Origin: Listeria booriae
GTDB lineage: Bacteria > Bacillota > Bacilli > Lactobacillales > Listeriaceae
Length of the DNA: 64,000 nucleotides
Direction of reading: 5' to 3'
Assembly (NCBI RefSeq): GCF_000766865.1
Contig: NZ_JNFA01000019.1
Span: 62,001 to 126,000 of the forward strand
Shown: positions 11,189 through 20,493 of the stretch, piece after piece
Layout of the letters: the number at the start of each line of letters is the position of its first letter
Numbering within the stretch: position 1 is the stretch's first letter
Made by a program: the position numbers and the translations under genes
The notes under the pieces: model-generated
The model's input: the letters and a program-made list of their open reading frames with translations, nothing else
What the model was told of the DNA's origin: nothing
Databases searched by the model: none

Positions 11189-11230
11189 GGAGAATTTAAC
11201 GACGGAGATGAATGCGCTCCGGCCTCCTGC
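11108..11230. repeat. 123-base structured element closed by a perfect 17-bp GC-rich inverted repeat
   Basis: The left arm at 11108-11124 (GCAGGAGGCCGGAGCGC) is the exact reverse complement of 11214-11230. Further nested pairs lie inside: CTCC/GGAG, AATTC/GAATT, CCAG/CTGG and the CGTATA palindrome of R2. The whole element could fold into one long rod in DNA or RNA. It ends 84 bases before the rpoD start, and no T-run follows, so it is not a simple terminator. Confidence 0.8.
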
Positions 11231-11250
11231 CCGGTGTTTTAAAATCGGGG

Positions 11251-11279
11251 AATGAGGTAAGGAATACCATACCCTCATT
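11251..11279. promoter_or_regulatory. Inverted repeat upstream of rpoD
   Basis: AATGAGGTA (11251-11259) faces TACCCTCATT (11270-11279), with about 10 bases between. It sits 35 bases before the rpoD start and could be a leader hairpin or an operator. This is a structural observation only. Confidence 0.4.
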
Positions 11280-11313
11280 TAACGATTATTTTGGAAGGAG
11301 GACATGGCAGACT

Positions 11314-12438
11314 ATGGCTAAAAAAGCACAAGATACAAAACCAGAAGAAGACTTAAAATTAGACAAAGCAAAAGAATTATTAATTGAAGACGGGAAGAAG
11401 AAGGGTTCCCTAACGTACGCCGAAATTGCTGCCAAACTAGCTCCGTTTACATTAGATAGCGATCAAATGGATGACTTTTTAGAACTTTTAACCGAGTTAT
11501 CAATAGAGGTAGCAGACGACGAAGAGGATGCTGACCCTAACGAAGCAGAGCTAATCAAGGAAGAAACAGAAGAAATCGATTTGAACGATTTAAGTGTCCC
11601 ACCAGGCGTTAAAATCAATGACCCAGTGCGCATGTACTTGAAAGAAATCGGTCGCGTAAACTTACTATCAGCTGACGAAGAAATTGCTTTAGCGAAACGT
11701 ATCGAACAAGGCGATGAAGAAGCGAAAGGCCGTCTAGCCGAAGCCAATCTACGTCTCGTTGTAAGTATCGCGAAACGTTACGTTGGTCGTGGCATGCTCT
11801 TCCTTGACTTAATTCAAGAAGGTAACATGGGATTAATGAAAGCCGTTGAGAAATTCGACTTTAACAAAGGATTCAAATTCAGTACGTATGCAACATGGTG
11901 GATTCGTCAAGCTATCACCCGCGCTATTGCCGACCAAGCACGTACCATTCGTATCCCGGTTCATATGGTCGAAACGATTAACAAACTGATCCGCGTACAA
12001 CGTTCCTTGCTACAAGACCTAGGCCGTGATCCATCTCCAGAAGAAATCGGTGAAGAAATGGACCTACCGACAGAAAAAGTACGTGAAATCTTAAAAATTG
12101 CACAAGAACCTGTGTCATTAGAAACACCAATTGGTGAAGAAGATGACTCACACTTAGGCGATTTCATTGAGGACCAAGAAGCAACATCTCCATCCGACCA
12201 TGCGGCGTACGAACTGCTGAAAGAGCAGTTGGAAGATGTACTGGATACACTAACAGACCGCGAAGAAAATGTACTTCGTCTCCGTTTTGGTTTAGACGAC
12301 GGCCGTACTCGCACGCTGGAAGAAGTTGGTCGTGTCTTCGGTGTTACACGTGAGCGTATTCGTCAAATCGAGGCGAAAGCATTGCGCAAATTAAGACACC
12401 CAAGCCGCAGCAAGCAACTCAAAGATTTCTTAGAATAA
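11314..12438 (+). CDS. rpoD: RNA polymerase primary sigma factor SigA
   Basis: Housekeeping sigma factor, 374 residues. In order: an acidic N-terminal region 1.1, region 1.2 ([14 protein letters not shown]), region 2 with [11 protein letters not shown] and [13 protein letters not shown] (core binding and -10 recognition), region 3, and region 4 with the [20 protein letters not shown] for -35 recognition. ATG 11314 (MAKKAQ) has AAGGAGG 12 bases upstream. A five-codon reading frame starts at ATG 11304, too close to the RBS to be obviously used. An open frame runs back to 11212 through the structured repeat but is not needed. Confidence 0.97.
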   Translation: MAKKAQDTKPEEDLKLDKAKELLIEDGKKKGSLTYAEIAAKLAPFTLDSDQMDDFLELLTELSIEVADDEEDADPNEAELIKEETEEIDLNDLSVPPGVKINDPVRMYLKEIGRVNLLSADEEIALAKRIEQGDEEAKGRLAEANLRLVVSIAKRYVGRGMLFLDLIQEGNMGLMKAVEKFDFNKGFKFSTYATWWIRQAITRAIADQARTIRIPVHMVETINKLIRVQRSLLQDLGRDPSPEEIGEEMDLPTEKVREILKIAQEPVSLETPIGEEDDSHLGDFIEDQEATSPSDHAAYELLKEQLEDVLDTLTDREENVLRLRFGLDDGRTRTLEEVGRVFGVTRERIRQIEAKALRKLRHPSRSKQLKDFLE

Positions 12439-12449
12439 AAATTTCAGAG

Positions 12450-12480
12450 GAGAGTGCGTAACAATCGCGCTCTCTTTTTT
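12450..12480 (+). terminator. Terminator after rpoD
   Basis: GAGAGTGCG (12450-12458) pairs with CGCGCTCTC (12466-12474), followed by TTTTTT. One G-T pair lies in the stem. Confidence 0.9.
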
Positions 12481-12497
12481 ACAAAGGGTGTTTTTTA

Positions 12498-13193
12498 TTG
12501 AATGAACAACAATTGTCGAAACGATTAGAAATAGTAGTGTCATACGTATCGAACAAGGCACGAATTGCTGATATTGGAAGCGACCATGCGTATTTGCCTT
12601 GCTATGCGATTCAACAGGGACTCGCAGAATTCGCTATTGCAGGTGAAGTTGTGGAAGGCCCATTCCAATCAGCAACAAAACAAGTACGAAGTCTAGCTTT
12701 AACAGAACAAATCGCTGTTCGAAAAGGTGATGGCTTGGCTGTTATCGAACCCGCAGATGCCATTGATACGATTGTGATTGCAGGCATGGGTGGTGCATTG
12801 ATTCGCTCGATTTTAGAAGCGGAACCAGCGAAACTAGATGGGGTGAAACGTTTAGTTTTACAGCCGAATATCGCGGCGCATCAATTGCGGGAATGGGCGG
12901 AAATCAACCAATGGAAACTGGTCGCCGAGTCCATTTTGCGTGAGGATAACAAGATTTATGAAATTTTAGTGTTAGAACCGAGCGAGGCGAAAGTGGCTTA
13001 TTCTGACGCAGAACGATTATTAGGACCATTTTTGATGCGGGAGAAATCTGAGGTTTTTCATGCTAAGTGGGAACATGAGCTGGCAAATTGGATAGAAATT
13101 CGTGGCAAAATTGATGCAAATAGCGCCAAAAATGCGGAGAAGTTGGCAGAATTGGACTTGAAAATAAAACTGATAGAGGAAGTGTTACGATGA
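12498..13193 (+). CDS. trmK: tRNA (adenine(22)-N1)-methyltransferase TrmK
   Basis: SAM-dependent methyltransferase that makes m1A22 in tRNA (family knowledge for B. subtilis TrmK/YqfN). The SAM-binding motif DIGSDHAYLP is at residues about 23-32 and IVIAGMGGALI near 95. A coiled C-terminal region follows. TTG 12498 is used: it gives MNEQQLSKRLE, matching the family start, with AAAGGGTG upstream; ATG 12502 is out of frame. It overlaps the next gene by 4 bases. Confidence 0.92.
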   Translation: MNEQQLSKRLEIVVSYVSNKARIADIGSDHAYLPCYAIQQGLAEFAIAGEVVEGPFQSATKQVRSLALTEQIAVRKGDGLAVIEPADAIDTIVIAGMGGALIRSILEAEPAKLDGVKRLVLQPNIAAHQLREWAEINQWKLVAESILREDNKIYEILVLEPSEAKVAYSDAERLLGPFLMREKSEVFHAKWEHELANWIEIRGKIDANSAKNAEKLAELDLKIKLIEEVLR

Positions 13194-14311
13194 AAGTTGC
13201 AAATGGATACGAGTACATTGCGATTTTAGAAGGTATTGCTCCGCGAAAATACGCGATGGAAGGCGATCCGATTGGTTTACAAATTGGTGATTTAAGCCAT
13301 AAAGTCCGCAAAATCATGTTTACTTTGGATGTTTTAGAAAATGTTGTGGATGAGGCGATTGTAAAAGGCGTGGATTTGATTATCGCGCATCATCCGTTAC
13401 TTTTTCGTCCGCTGAAAAAGATAGATATGGCAACACCAGAAGGCCGAATTGTGAAGAAGTTGATTAAACATGATATTACAGTATACGCGGCGCACACGAA
13501 CTTGGATATTGCGAATGGCGGCGTAAACGATGCGCTTAGTGAATTGCTAGGGCTAGAAGATACAGACATTATTGTGCCTACATACAAAGAAAGTTACAGC
13601 AAAATGGCCGTTTATACGCCTGATTTCGCGGAAGAATCGGTTCGTCTTGCGTTGGTTAATAACGGGGCTGGCAAAGTGTCTCATTTGTACAGTGAATGTA
13701 CGTTTACGATTGATGGCACGGGGCGTTTCTTGCCGAGTGAGGAAGCGAACCCAACCATTGGCGAGCCAGGGAAATTGGAAGAGGTGCAGGAAGTCAGAAT
13801 TGAAGCGATTTTCCCGCGTTCGGAAATGGATCGCATTATGAAGGCCGTGAAAATTGCGCATCCATACGAAGTGCCAGTCATTGATGTGATGCCAATTGAA
13901 AATATCAAATCGGAAATGGGCTTGGGACGTATTGGAAATTTGCCAAAAGCGATGGAAATGCATAATTTTATCGCTTATGTGAAGGAGAAGTTATCGATGA
14001 GCAATGTGCGCGTTATCGGTGACTTAACAACGCCGGTGCGGAAAGTTGGTATTATCGGCGGGGACGGCAATAAGTTTATTCATAATGTAAAGCGTGCCGG
14101 TGCTGACGTATTTATCACGGGAGATATTTATTATCACACAGGTCATGATTTACTGGCGATTGGGCTGCCAACCATTGACGCAGGCCACTACATTGAAAAA
14201 GTCATGAAAGCAAGCTTGCGCAACCAATTTGAAGCAATGGCTCGCGTGAATGGCTATGAAGTAGAATTACTTGTTTCTGAGGAAAATACGAACCCATTTA
14301 CGTTCTATTAA
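13190..14311 (+). CDS. Nif3-like dinuclear metal protein (YqfO, UPF0135)
   Basis: NIF3/YbgI-family protein, annotated in databases as GTP cyclohydrolase 1 type 2 homolog; its cellular role is uncertain. The 373-residue length is the long Firmicute form, with a PII/CutA-like domain inserted between about 125 and 235. Metal ligands are visible in IIAHHPLLF (about residue 66), YAAHTNLD and the C-terminal GHYIEK. It is coupled to trmK by an ATGA overlap; this trmK-yqfO pair is conserved in Bacilli. Confidence 0.9.
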   Translation: MKVANGYEYIAILEGIAPRKYAMEGDPIGLQIGDLSHKVRKIMFTLDVLENVVDEAIVKGVDLIIAHHPLLFRPLKKIDMATPEGRIVKKLIKHDITVYAAHTNLDIANGGVNDALSELLGLEDTDIIVPTYKESYSKMAVYTPDFAEESVRLALVNNGAGKVSHLYSECTFTIDGTGRFLPSEEANPTIGEPGKLEEVQEVRIEAIFPRSEMDRIMKAVKIAHPYEVPVIDVMPIENIKSEMGLGRIGNLPKAMEMHNFIAYVKEKLSMSNVRVIGDLTTPVRKVGIIGGDGNKFIHNVKRAGADVFITGDIYYHTGHDLLAIGLPTIDAGHYIEKVMKASLRNQFEAMARVNGYEVELLVSEENTNPFTFY

Positions 14312-14316
14312 AATGA

Positions 14317-14356
14317 AAACGAGCATGATTCCTTTGTTTAGGAGCCATGCTCGTTT
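14317..14356. terminator. Bidirectional terminator between yqfO-like gene and ispH
   Basis: AAACGAGCATG (14317-14327) is the exact complement of CATGCTCGTTT (14346-14356). It lies between two convergent genes and can serve both. Confidence 0.88.
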
Positions 14357-14358
14357 CA

Positions 14359-15354
14359 TTATTTACCGCCGTTCTTCAAATGTTCTAGACGAGCAGCGCG
14401 TTGTTTCTCGATATTTTTTTTGCGGGCGCGTGGTAGGATGCTTACTGGATCTACATCGTGCTTGCGCTCCCACGTGTCGGGATTTTCCGGATCATATTCA
14501 TCTAGAAAAACTAACACTTCGCGGATAATTTGCGTTGGCGTGCTGGCTCCAGCTGTGACCGCCACTTTCTTGGCATCTTTAATCCAATCTAGATTGAGTT
14601 CTTCAATGTTCGCGATGCGGTGGGCAGGAACCCCAGCTTTTTCCTCGGAAACTTGCGCGAGGCGATTACTGTTATTACTGCGCGGATCACCGACAACAAT
14701 CGTAACATCAGCGCCAACTGCTTGTGTCGCAACGGCTTCTTGACGTACTTGTGTCGCCATACAAATTTCTTGGTGTTGCTCGGCTTGCGGGTACACGGAT
14801 TGAATGTAATCCATCAAATCCATGACGTCCCATTGACTCATCGTCGTTTGGTTAGTCACGAACACCTTCTCGTTTGTCAGTGGCAAGGCGTCAACATCCG
14901 CCATATTTTCAACTAAATGCACGATGTCAGGCGCAACACCAACGGCACCTTCTGGCTCTGGATGGCCCTTTTTGCCGATATAAATAACATGAAAACCTTC
15001 ATGCTTCTTTTCTAAAATTAAATCGTATGTGCGGGTTACGTCAGGACATGTCGCATCAAGCGTTGTCAGTCCTTTTGCTTTCGCGCGTTCTTTGACAGCA
15101 GGAGACACGCCGTGAGCTGTGAAAATCACTGTGCCGCTGTCGATTTGGTCTAAAATAGCTTCTCTGTTTGGGCCGTCTAAAGTGACAATTCCCACATCTT
15201 CAAACGCTTCTGTCACATGTTGATTATGCACAATCATGCCGAGTATATGAATCGGGCGGGGTAGGTTTGGATCAAGCGAAGCATTGCGCGCAATCACCAT
15301 CGCATCCACCACACCGTAACAATAACCACGAGGGGCAATCTTTATAATTTCCAA
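14359..15354 (-). CDS. ispH: 4-hydroxy-3-methylbut-2-enyl diphosphate reductase
   Basis: Last enzyme of the MEP isoprenoid pathway: reduces HMBPP to IPP and DMAPP with an iron-sulfur cluster. The three conserved cluster cysteines are visible in GYCYGV (residue 12), DATCPDV (about 103) and [12 protein letters not shown] (about 198). Length is 331 residues, with a basic C-terminal tail. RBS AGGAGG precedes the ATG. Its pathway partner ispG is in this window at 26-27 kb. Confidence 0.96.
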   Translation of the reverse strand: MEIIKIAPRGYCYGVVDAMVIARNASLDPNLPRPIHILGMIVHNQHVTEAFEDVGIVTLDGPNREAILDQIDSGTVIFTAHGVSPAVKERAKAKGLTTLDATCPDVTRTYDLILEKKHEGFHVIYIGKKGHPEPEGAVGVAPDIVHLVENMADVDALPLTNEKVFVTNQTTMSQWDVMDLMDYIQSVYPQAEQHQEICMATQVRQEAVATQAVGADVTIVVGDPRSNNSNRLAQVSEEKAGVPAHRIANIEELNLDWIKDAKKVAVTAGASTPTQIIREVLVFLDEYDPENPDTWERKHDVDPVSILPRARKKNIEKQRAARLEHLKNGGK

Positions 15355-15489
15355 TTGTTAGACCTCCTAAAAGTGTAGTAATCGCAAGTAATCTTAAAAA
15401 AGTACACTACTTTTCTATTATAAGCCAGTTTTGACAAGGTTTCAACTGGGCGAATTACGATAAAGTTTAAAATCGACTAGCTTTTCTTA

Positions 15490-15518
15490 CTGACCTAGCT
15501 TAGAAACTATGATATAAT
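15490..15518 (+). promoter_or_regulatory. Sigma-A promoter for cshB
   Basis: Extended -10 TGATATAAT, with TATAAT at 15513-15518. A weak -35, CTGACC, lies 17 bases upstream at 15490-15495. Predicted transcription start about 15525, giving a leader of about 23 bases to ATG 15548. Confidence 0.7.
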
Positions 15519-15547
15519 CATGTTTAGGAACAGAACGGAGTGGAAAA

Positions 15548-16867
15548 ATGAACAAAAAAACAAGGTTTGATCAATTTAACTTTCAACCTTTTATTCAGCT
15601 TGCCATTGATAAATTAGGTTTTTACGAGCCAACAGAAGTACAGCAGAAATTAATACCGGGAATTATGAAAGGCGAAAGTGTTGTAGGCCAGTCACAAACG
15701 GGAACTGGTAAGACACATACTTTCTTACTTCCAATCATCAACAAAATTAAAGCGGACAAAGATAGTGTTCAGGCAGTGATTACAGCACCAAGCCGCGAAT
15801 TAGCAACGCAAATCCATAATGAAATCAAGAAAATTATCAAATACAGCGATGATGAGATTCGTTCGCTGCTTGTTATTGGTGGAACGGATAAACAACGTAC
15901 ATTGGATCGCTTGAAGAAGCAACAGCCGCATATCGTTGTTGGGACGCCAGGACGGATTAATGATTTGATTCGTGAAACAGCGCTACTTGTTCATACGACG
16001 CAAGTTTTTGTAATCGATGAAGCAGATATGACGCTTGACATGGGCTTTTTAATGGACGTGGATCAAATCGCTAGCAAAATGCCGGAGAACTTGCAAATGC
16101 TTGTTTTCTCAGCGACAATTCCGCAGAAGTTAAAACCATTTTTGAAGAAATACATGGAAAATCCGCGTTATGAGCATATTCAGCCGAAAGCGATTGCGAA
16201 CACAGATGTGACGCATCAGTTAATTGCTCGTCGTAGTAAGAACAAAATGGATATTCTAAAAGATGCACTTGTTGCGTATCAACCGTATTTGGCGGTCGTG
16301 TTTACGAATACGAAGGCGATGGCGGATGAAGTGGCGAAGGGCTTGACAGAACGCGGGCTTAAAGTGGCCAAAATTCATGGTGGCGTTGAGGCGCGTGAAC
16401 GGAAGCGTACAATGAAACAACTGGAAAACTTGGAGTTCCAATACGTTGTTGCGACCGATTTAGCAGCACGTGGTATTGATATTCAAGGAATCAGCCATAT
16501 TATTAACTACGAATTGCCGAGCGATTTGGATTTTTATATTCATAGAACTGGTCGTACAGGGCGCGCTGGGCATTCTGGTATTGCGTTAACGATTTATGAG
16601 GCGTCGGATGAGGATGCGCTGAACCAATTAGAGAAGATGAACATTGAGTTCAAACATGTTGACTTGAAGAATGGCGAATGGGTGGAAACGGATGACCGTA
16701 ACCGTCGTAAGAAACGTGAGCCAAAACGCGAAGCTGCTGATCCACGCGAAATCGGTATGCGCAAAAAAGCGAAACAAAAAGGTAAGCCGAACTACAAGAA
16801 GAAATTAAACTACAAGATGAATGAGATAAAACGTCGCGAACGTAAAATGAACAAACGCGGGAGGTAA
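15548..16867 (+). CDS. cshB: DEAD-box RNA helicase CshB
   Basis: ATP-dependent RNA helicase used in RNA remodelling and cold adaptation. Motifs run in order: Q-motif region (F-Q-P-F-I with PTEVQQ), motif I SQTGTGKT, Ia PSRELA, motif II DEAD, motif III SAT, motif V ATDLAARGID, motif VI HRTGRTGR. A Lys/Arg-rich tail of about 55 residues follows. The 439-residue length and the position before nfo match cshB (yqfR) of Bacillus. It lies 6 bases before nfo, likely one operon. Confidence 0.95.
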   Translation: MNKKTRFDQFNFQPFIQLAIDKLGFYEPTEVQQKLIPGIMKGESVVGQSQTGTGKTHTFLLPIINKIKADKDSVQAVITAPSRELATQIHNEIKKIIKYSDDEIRSLLVIGGTDKQRTLDRLKKQQPHIVVGTPGRINDLIRETALLVHTTQVFVIDEADMTLDMGFLMDVDQIASKMPENLQMLVFSATIPQKLKPFLKKYMENPRYEHIQPKAIANTDVTHQLIARRSKNKMDILKDALVAYQPYLAVVFTNTKAMADEVAKGLTERGLKVAKIHGGVEARERKRTMKQLENLEFQYVVATDLAARGIDIQGISHIINYELPSDLDFYIHRTGRTGRAGHSGIALTIYEASDEDALNQLEKMNIEFKHVDLKNGEWVETDDRNRRKKREPKREAADPREIGMRKKAKQKGKPNYKKKLNYKMNEIKRRERKMNKRGR

Positions 16868-16873
16868 CGATAC

Positions 16874-17767
16874 ATGCTTAGATTAGGTTCACATGTTTCA
16901 ATGAGCGGGAAAGACATGATGCTTGCAGCGAGTAAAGAGGCAGCATCTTACGGTTCGAACACTTTCATGATTTATACGGGAGCACCGCAAAATACGCGCC
17001 GTAAAGCGATTGAAGAGCTGAACATTGAAGCGGGATTACAACACATGAAGGAACATGACATTTCGGATATCGTCGTGCATGCGCCTTACATTATTAATAT
17101 TGGCAATGCTGTGAAACCGGAAACTTTCGAGCTTGGCGTAACTTTCTTGCAATCGGAAGTGGAACGCACAGCGGCACTTGGGGCAAAACAAATCGTGTTG
17201 CATCCTGGTGCGCATGTTGGTGAAGGGGCCGAGACGGGCATCAAGCAGATTATTAAGGGCTTGAATGAAGCGTTGAAACCGGATCAGAACGTGCAAATCG
17301 CGCTGGAGACAATGGCTGGAAAAGGGACGGAGATTGGACGGACTTTTGAAGAAATAGCGGCGATTATGGACGGTGTCACGCATAATGAGTTGCTTTCTGT
17401 GACGTTTGATACGTGTCACGTGCACGACGCGGGGTATGACATTGTGAATGATTTTGACGGTGTGCTGAATCAGTTTGATAAAATTATCGGACTGGATCGC
17501 CTGAAAGTTTTGCATATCAATGATAGTAAAAATGAACGTGGTGCGCATAAAGATCGGCACGCGAACATTGGTTTTGGCCATATTGGCTTTGATGCGCTTA
17601 ACTACATTGTTCACCATCCGCAACTGGATGACATTTCGAAAATTTTAGAAACGCCATATGTTGGTGAAGATAAGAAAAACAAGAAGCCGCCGTATAAACA
17701 TGAAATCGCGATGCTTCGGGCGCAGACGTTTGACCCAGATGTACTCACAAAAATCATGGCCGACTAA
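16874..17767 (+). CDS. nfo: Endonuclease IV (AP endonuclease)
   Basis: Zinc-dependent apurinic/apyrimidinic endonuclease for base excision repair. AP2 family marks: N-terminal [10 protein letters not shown], middle VLHPGAHVG and [12 protein letters not shown], then LHINDSKN. These hold the His, Glu and Asp metal ligands of the TIM barrel. At 297 residues it is normal. RBS GGGAGG overlaps the end of cshB. Confidence 0.96.
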   Translation: MLRLGSHVSMSGKDMMLAASKEAASYGSNTFMIYTGAPQNTRRKAIEELNIEAGLQHMKEHDISDIVVHAPYIINIGNAVKPETFELGVTFLQSEVERTAALGAKQIVLHPGAHVGEGAETGIKQIIKGLNEALKPDQNVQIALETMAGKGTEIGRTFEEIAAIMDGVTHNELLSVTFDTCHVHDAGYDIVNDFDGVLNQFDKIIGLDRLKVLHINDSKNERGAHKDRHANIGFGHIGFDALNYIVHHPQLDDISKILETPYVGEDKKNKKPPYKHEIAMLRAQTFDPDVLTKIMAD

Positions 17768-17791
17768 ACGGTCAATAAAGGAGATAGAAAC

Positions 17792-18718
17792 ATGACTAAA
17801 TCACTTGTTTTTGGACATAAGAATCCTGATACAGACACAATCTGTTCTGCTATTGCTTACGCAGAATTGAAGAAAGCGCAAGGCGAAGACTTTGAAGCGG
17901 TTCGTCTTGGCGAAATGAATAGCGAGACGGCGTTTGTGCTTGATTATTTTAAAGCAGAAACACCGCGCCTAGTTCAATCCGTTGCGAAGGAAGCAAGTAC
18001 GGTTAGCCTTGTCGATCATAACGAGAAGCAACAAAGCGCTGACGACATTGCAGATGTGACGATTTTGGAAGTCATCGATCATCACCGTATCGCCAATTTT
18101 GAAACGGCAGATCCTTTGTATTACCGTGCTGAGCCAGTTGGCTGTACCGCAACCATTCTTTATAAAATTTTCCAAGAAAAAGGTATTGCCATTTCTAAAA
18201 CAACGGCAGGCTTGATGCTTTCGGCAATTATTTCCGATACGTTATTGTATCAATCGCCAACATGTACACCAGAAGATAAAGAAATCGCAGAAAAACTAGC
18301 AGCTATCGCGGGTGTTGAAACAGCTACATACGGTCTTGCGATGTTAAAAGCAGGCGCTGATGTAACAACAAAAACGGTAGATGAGTTATTGTTAGACGCT
18401 AAAGAATTTGATATGGCCGGTTCAAAATTAGAAATCGCGCAAATCAACGTAGTGGATGAACAAGATGTGTTAGTGCGTCAAGCTGAAGTAGAAGCTTTGA
18501 TGACACAACGTATTGTCGAAAAAGGCCTTGATTTATATCTATTTGTGGTAACGAATATCTTAACGAATAATTCTGTAGGTATCGCACTTGGAAGCAAGAT
18601 AGACAAAGTTGAAGCAGCATACGGCATTACTTTCACAAACAATCTTGCACCACTAACAGGCGTTGTTTCTCGTAAGAAGCAAGTCGTGCCAATTTTAACA
18701 GAAGTATTTTCAAAATAA
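17792..18718 (+). CDS. ppaC: Manganese-dependent inorganic pyrophosphatase (family II)
   Basis: Hydrolyses pyrophosphate to phosphate and drives biosynthetic reactions. DHH-superfamily marks: [13 protein letters not shown] (residues 8-20, with the metal-binding His and Asps), [10 protein letters not shown] (DHH motif about 96-105) and the C-terminal DHHA2 domain with SRKKQVVP. The 308-residue length is normal. RBS AAAGGAG precedes ATG and a terminator follows. Confidence 0.97.
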   Translation: MTKSLVFGHKNPDTDTICSAIAYAELKKAQGEDFEAVRLGEMNSETAFVLDYFKAETPRLVQSVAKEASTVSLVDHNEKQQSADDIADVTILEVIDHHRIANFETADPLYYRAEPVGCTATILYKIFQEKGIAISKTTAGLMLSAIISDTLLYQSPTCTPEDKEIAEKLAAIAGVETATYGLAMLKAGADVTTKTVDELLLDAKEFDMAGSKLEIAQINVVDEQDVLVRQAEVEALMTQRIVEKGLDLYLFVVTNILTNNSVGIALGSKIDKVEAAYGITFTNNLAPLTGVVSRKKQVVPILTEVFSK

Positions 18719-18727
18719 AAGATGACG

Positions 18728-18765
18728 AGGAACAGCTTGCAACATGAGGAGCTGTTTCTTGTTTT
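18728..18765 (+). terminator. Terminator after ppaC
   Basis: AGGAACAGCT (18728-18737) pairs with AGCTGTTTCT (18750-18759), then a T-rich run. Confidence 0.8.
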
Positions 18766-18782
18766 ATTAGGGAGGAAAAGGC

Positions 18783-19586
18783 TTGGAGTTACTACGTTTA
18801 TCAGCGTTTACAAGACAAGAACAAGTCGCGTTATGGAATGAAGCATTCGCGGATTACCTCGTCCCGGCAACCATGACAGAGACTAGTTTCAAAGCCCGTA
18901 TGGAAAGCTTATTTTTATCCGAGGAAGAATCACTAGTTGGCACAATGAACGGCGAGCCAGCAGGCATAGCGCTCACAGGCACAAGATCGTTCCAATCTAA
19001 AAAAATCGCGTGGATCGGCGGCATTGCCATCGTACCCAAGTTCCGAAAAAACGGCTTAGCACGCCAACTAATGGAAGCGCTCATTTCGGATTACGACCAA
19101 CAAAGCGTCGCAGAATCCTGGCTAGAAGTCATAGCAAATAATCACCCCGCAATCCACTTATACGAGTCGCTCGGCTACGAAAAAATAAACGACCTAACTT
19201 TCCTAAAAGGCGATTTGCAAAACTACGACAAAGCCGAAGTCGCATTAACAAGCATAACTGGCGAGCCCATCTTGGAAAACCCAAACACACCATGGCAAAA
19301 CTTGATTTCCGAGCAAACAAAAGCCGCCTCGATATGGCAGGACAATCAAAATCTCGGACACATCATCTACCGTATTTCTGAAAGCGGCCTCACATTATTA
19401 CAACTAAATCTCCAAGATGATGACAAAATACTAAACGTTCTGCAAACATTTTTCAATCAATTCGGCGCAATCCCGTGCATTATTTCTAATCAAGAAATAA
19501 GCCGCCCATTTATTGCAATCTGCATGCAAAACGGTTTTACAGAAGTCGCCCAACAAATACAAATGCGCAAAACCATCCATATCTAA
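18783..19586 (+). CDS. GNAT family N-acetyltransferase
   Basis: 267 residues. The N-terminal half is a GNAT domain with acetyl-CoA loop-like VPKFRKNGLARQLM (about 86-99) and an AxxLYxxLGY element (HPAIHLYESLGYEK). The C-terminal half is a weaker second alpha/beta domain. The substrate is unknown. TTG 18783 is the start: GGAGG lies 7 bases upstream and there is no good alternative. The gene is rich in C-ending codons compared with ppaC. It is flanked by terminators, so it is a single-gene unit. Confidence 0.85.
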   Translation: MELLRLSAFTRQEQVALWNEAFADYLVPATMTETSFKARMESLFLSEEESLVGTMNGEPAGIALTGTRSFQSKKIAWIGGIAIVPKFRKNGLARQLMEALISDYDQQSVAESWLEVIANNHPAIHLYESLGYEKINDLTFLKGDLQNYDKAEVALTSITGEPILENPNTPWQNLISEQTKAASIWQDNQNLGHIIYRISESGLTLLQLNLQDDDKILNVLQTFFNQFGAIPCIISNQEISRPFIAICMQNGFTEVAQQIQMRKTIHI

Positions 19587-19589
19587 TAA

Positions 19590-19636
19590 AGTTCGTTCCA
19601 AAATGCCAATTTCGGCATAGAGAACGAGCTTTTTTA
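19590..19636 (+). terminator. Terminator after the GNAT gene
   Basis: AGTTCGTTC pairs with GAACGAGCT (19622-19630), with inner pairing ATGCC/GGCAT, followed by a six-T run at 19630-19635. Confidence 0.8.
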
Positions 19637-19637
19637 T

Positions 19638-19684
19638 AAATAAGATTCATTACGATTTACAATGCGATGATTTTTATGTATACT
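19638..19684 (+). promoter_or_regulatory. zur operon promoter with overlapping Zur operator
   Basis: The -35 TTTACA (19656-19661) and -10 TATACT (19679-19684) are spaced by 17. Overlapping the -35 is ATTACGATTT (19648-19658), a perfect right half of the known Bacillus Zur box (AAATCGTAAT-N-ATTACGATTT). The left half, AAATAAGATT from 19638, is degenerate. Zinc-loaded ZurR bound here would block RNA polymerase; the match is seen, the binding is inferred. Confidence 0.7.
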
Positions 19685-19728
19685 AGAGCAAGTAAAGATT
19701 TTTAAGTATAGAGGGAGTTTTTCGCGTT

Positions 19729-20493
19729 ATGGATGAAATACTGAAGGTAGCGAACATTTCCTACCATTATGATAAAGAAGAAGTGCTCCAACAGATTAAC
19801 TTATCGATTCAAAAAGGCAGCTTCACAGGAATTATCGGGCCAAACGGTTCTGGAAAATCAACGCTACTCAAATTAATACTTGGCCTATTAAAAACCCAAC
19901 AAGGCGACATCACGTTATTCGGCAAGCCACAAGCCCAATTCAAAGACTGGTCCAAAGTCGGCTTCGTCTCGCAAAAATCAAATGCCTTCAACGGCGCGTT
20001 TCCAGCTACAGTCAAAGAAGTGGTTTCTAGCGGACTCGTGAAGAAAAAAGGGATGTTTCGCCGTTTAAACCGACGCGATTTCGAAGCTGTTTTCGAAGCA
20101 TTACGGACGGTTGACATGGAACGTTTTGCAAATCGAAATATTGGTGAGCTTTCTGGTGGCCAGCAGCAGCGGGTTTTTATTGCTAGAGCACTTGTGAGTA
20201 AGCCGGAAGTTTTAATTTTAGATGAGCCAACAGTGGGAATTGACGCGCAGAATGTGGCTTCGTTTTACGAATTACTTAAAGCGTTAAATGAGAACGAGGC
20301 GATTACGATGTTGCTTGTTACGCATGATTTGATGGCTGTGAACGCCTACGTCGATCATATCGTTAGCCTGAACACACGCGTTTTGTTTGATGGGACGGCA
20401 GTGGATTATCAGTTATACTTAGAAGAACGCGAGCTAGAAGCGTTAGAAGCGAATCGGATGGGGGTGGCGCATTGTGATTGCGAACCTGTTTGA
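19729..20493 (+). CDS. zurA: Zinc ABC transporter ATP-binding protein
   Basis: ATPase of a high-affinity metal (zinc) importer. Walker A GPNGSGKST (residues about 37-45), signature LSGGQQQR (about 140), Walker B VLILDEPTVG (about 158) and the switch His in VTHDLM are all present. The C-terminus ends in a Cys/His-containing tail (AHCDCEPV) that might bind metal. It overlaps the permease gene by 20 bases. No substrate-binding lipoprotein is encoded in this operon, so it must come from elsewhere. Confidence 0.93.
   Translation: MDEILKVANISYHYDKEEVLQQINLSIQKGSFTGIIGPNGSGKSTLLKLILGLLKTQQGDITLFGKPQAQFKDWSKVGFVSQKSNAFNGAFPATVKEVVSSGLVKKKGMFRRLNRRDFEAVFEALRTVDMERFANRNIGELSGGQQQRVFIARALVSKPEVLILDEPTVGIDAQNVASFYELLKALNENEAITMLLVTHDLMAVNAYVDHIVSLNTRVLFDGTAVDYQLYLEERELEALEANRMGVAHCDCEPV

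Noticed and set aside
10799-11278. Minus-strand open frames of 87 and 63 codons in the dnaG-rpoD gap
   Set aside because: They run through the repeat and hairpin elements, have no RBS, and their composition reflects the repeats rather than coding bias.
11304-11321. Five-codon upstream ORF before rpoD as a leader peptide
   Set aside because: Its ATG is only 2 bases from the RBS, and no regulatory codon run or hairpin is tied to it.
15371-15413. Inverted repeat AAAAGTGTAGT / ACACTACTTTT before cshB as an operator
   Set aside because: On checking, only the outer AAAAGT/ACTTTT bases are complementary; the inner parts do not pair.
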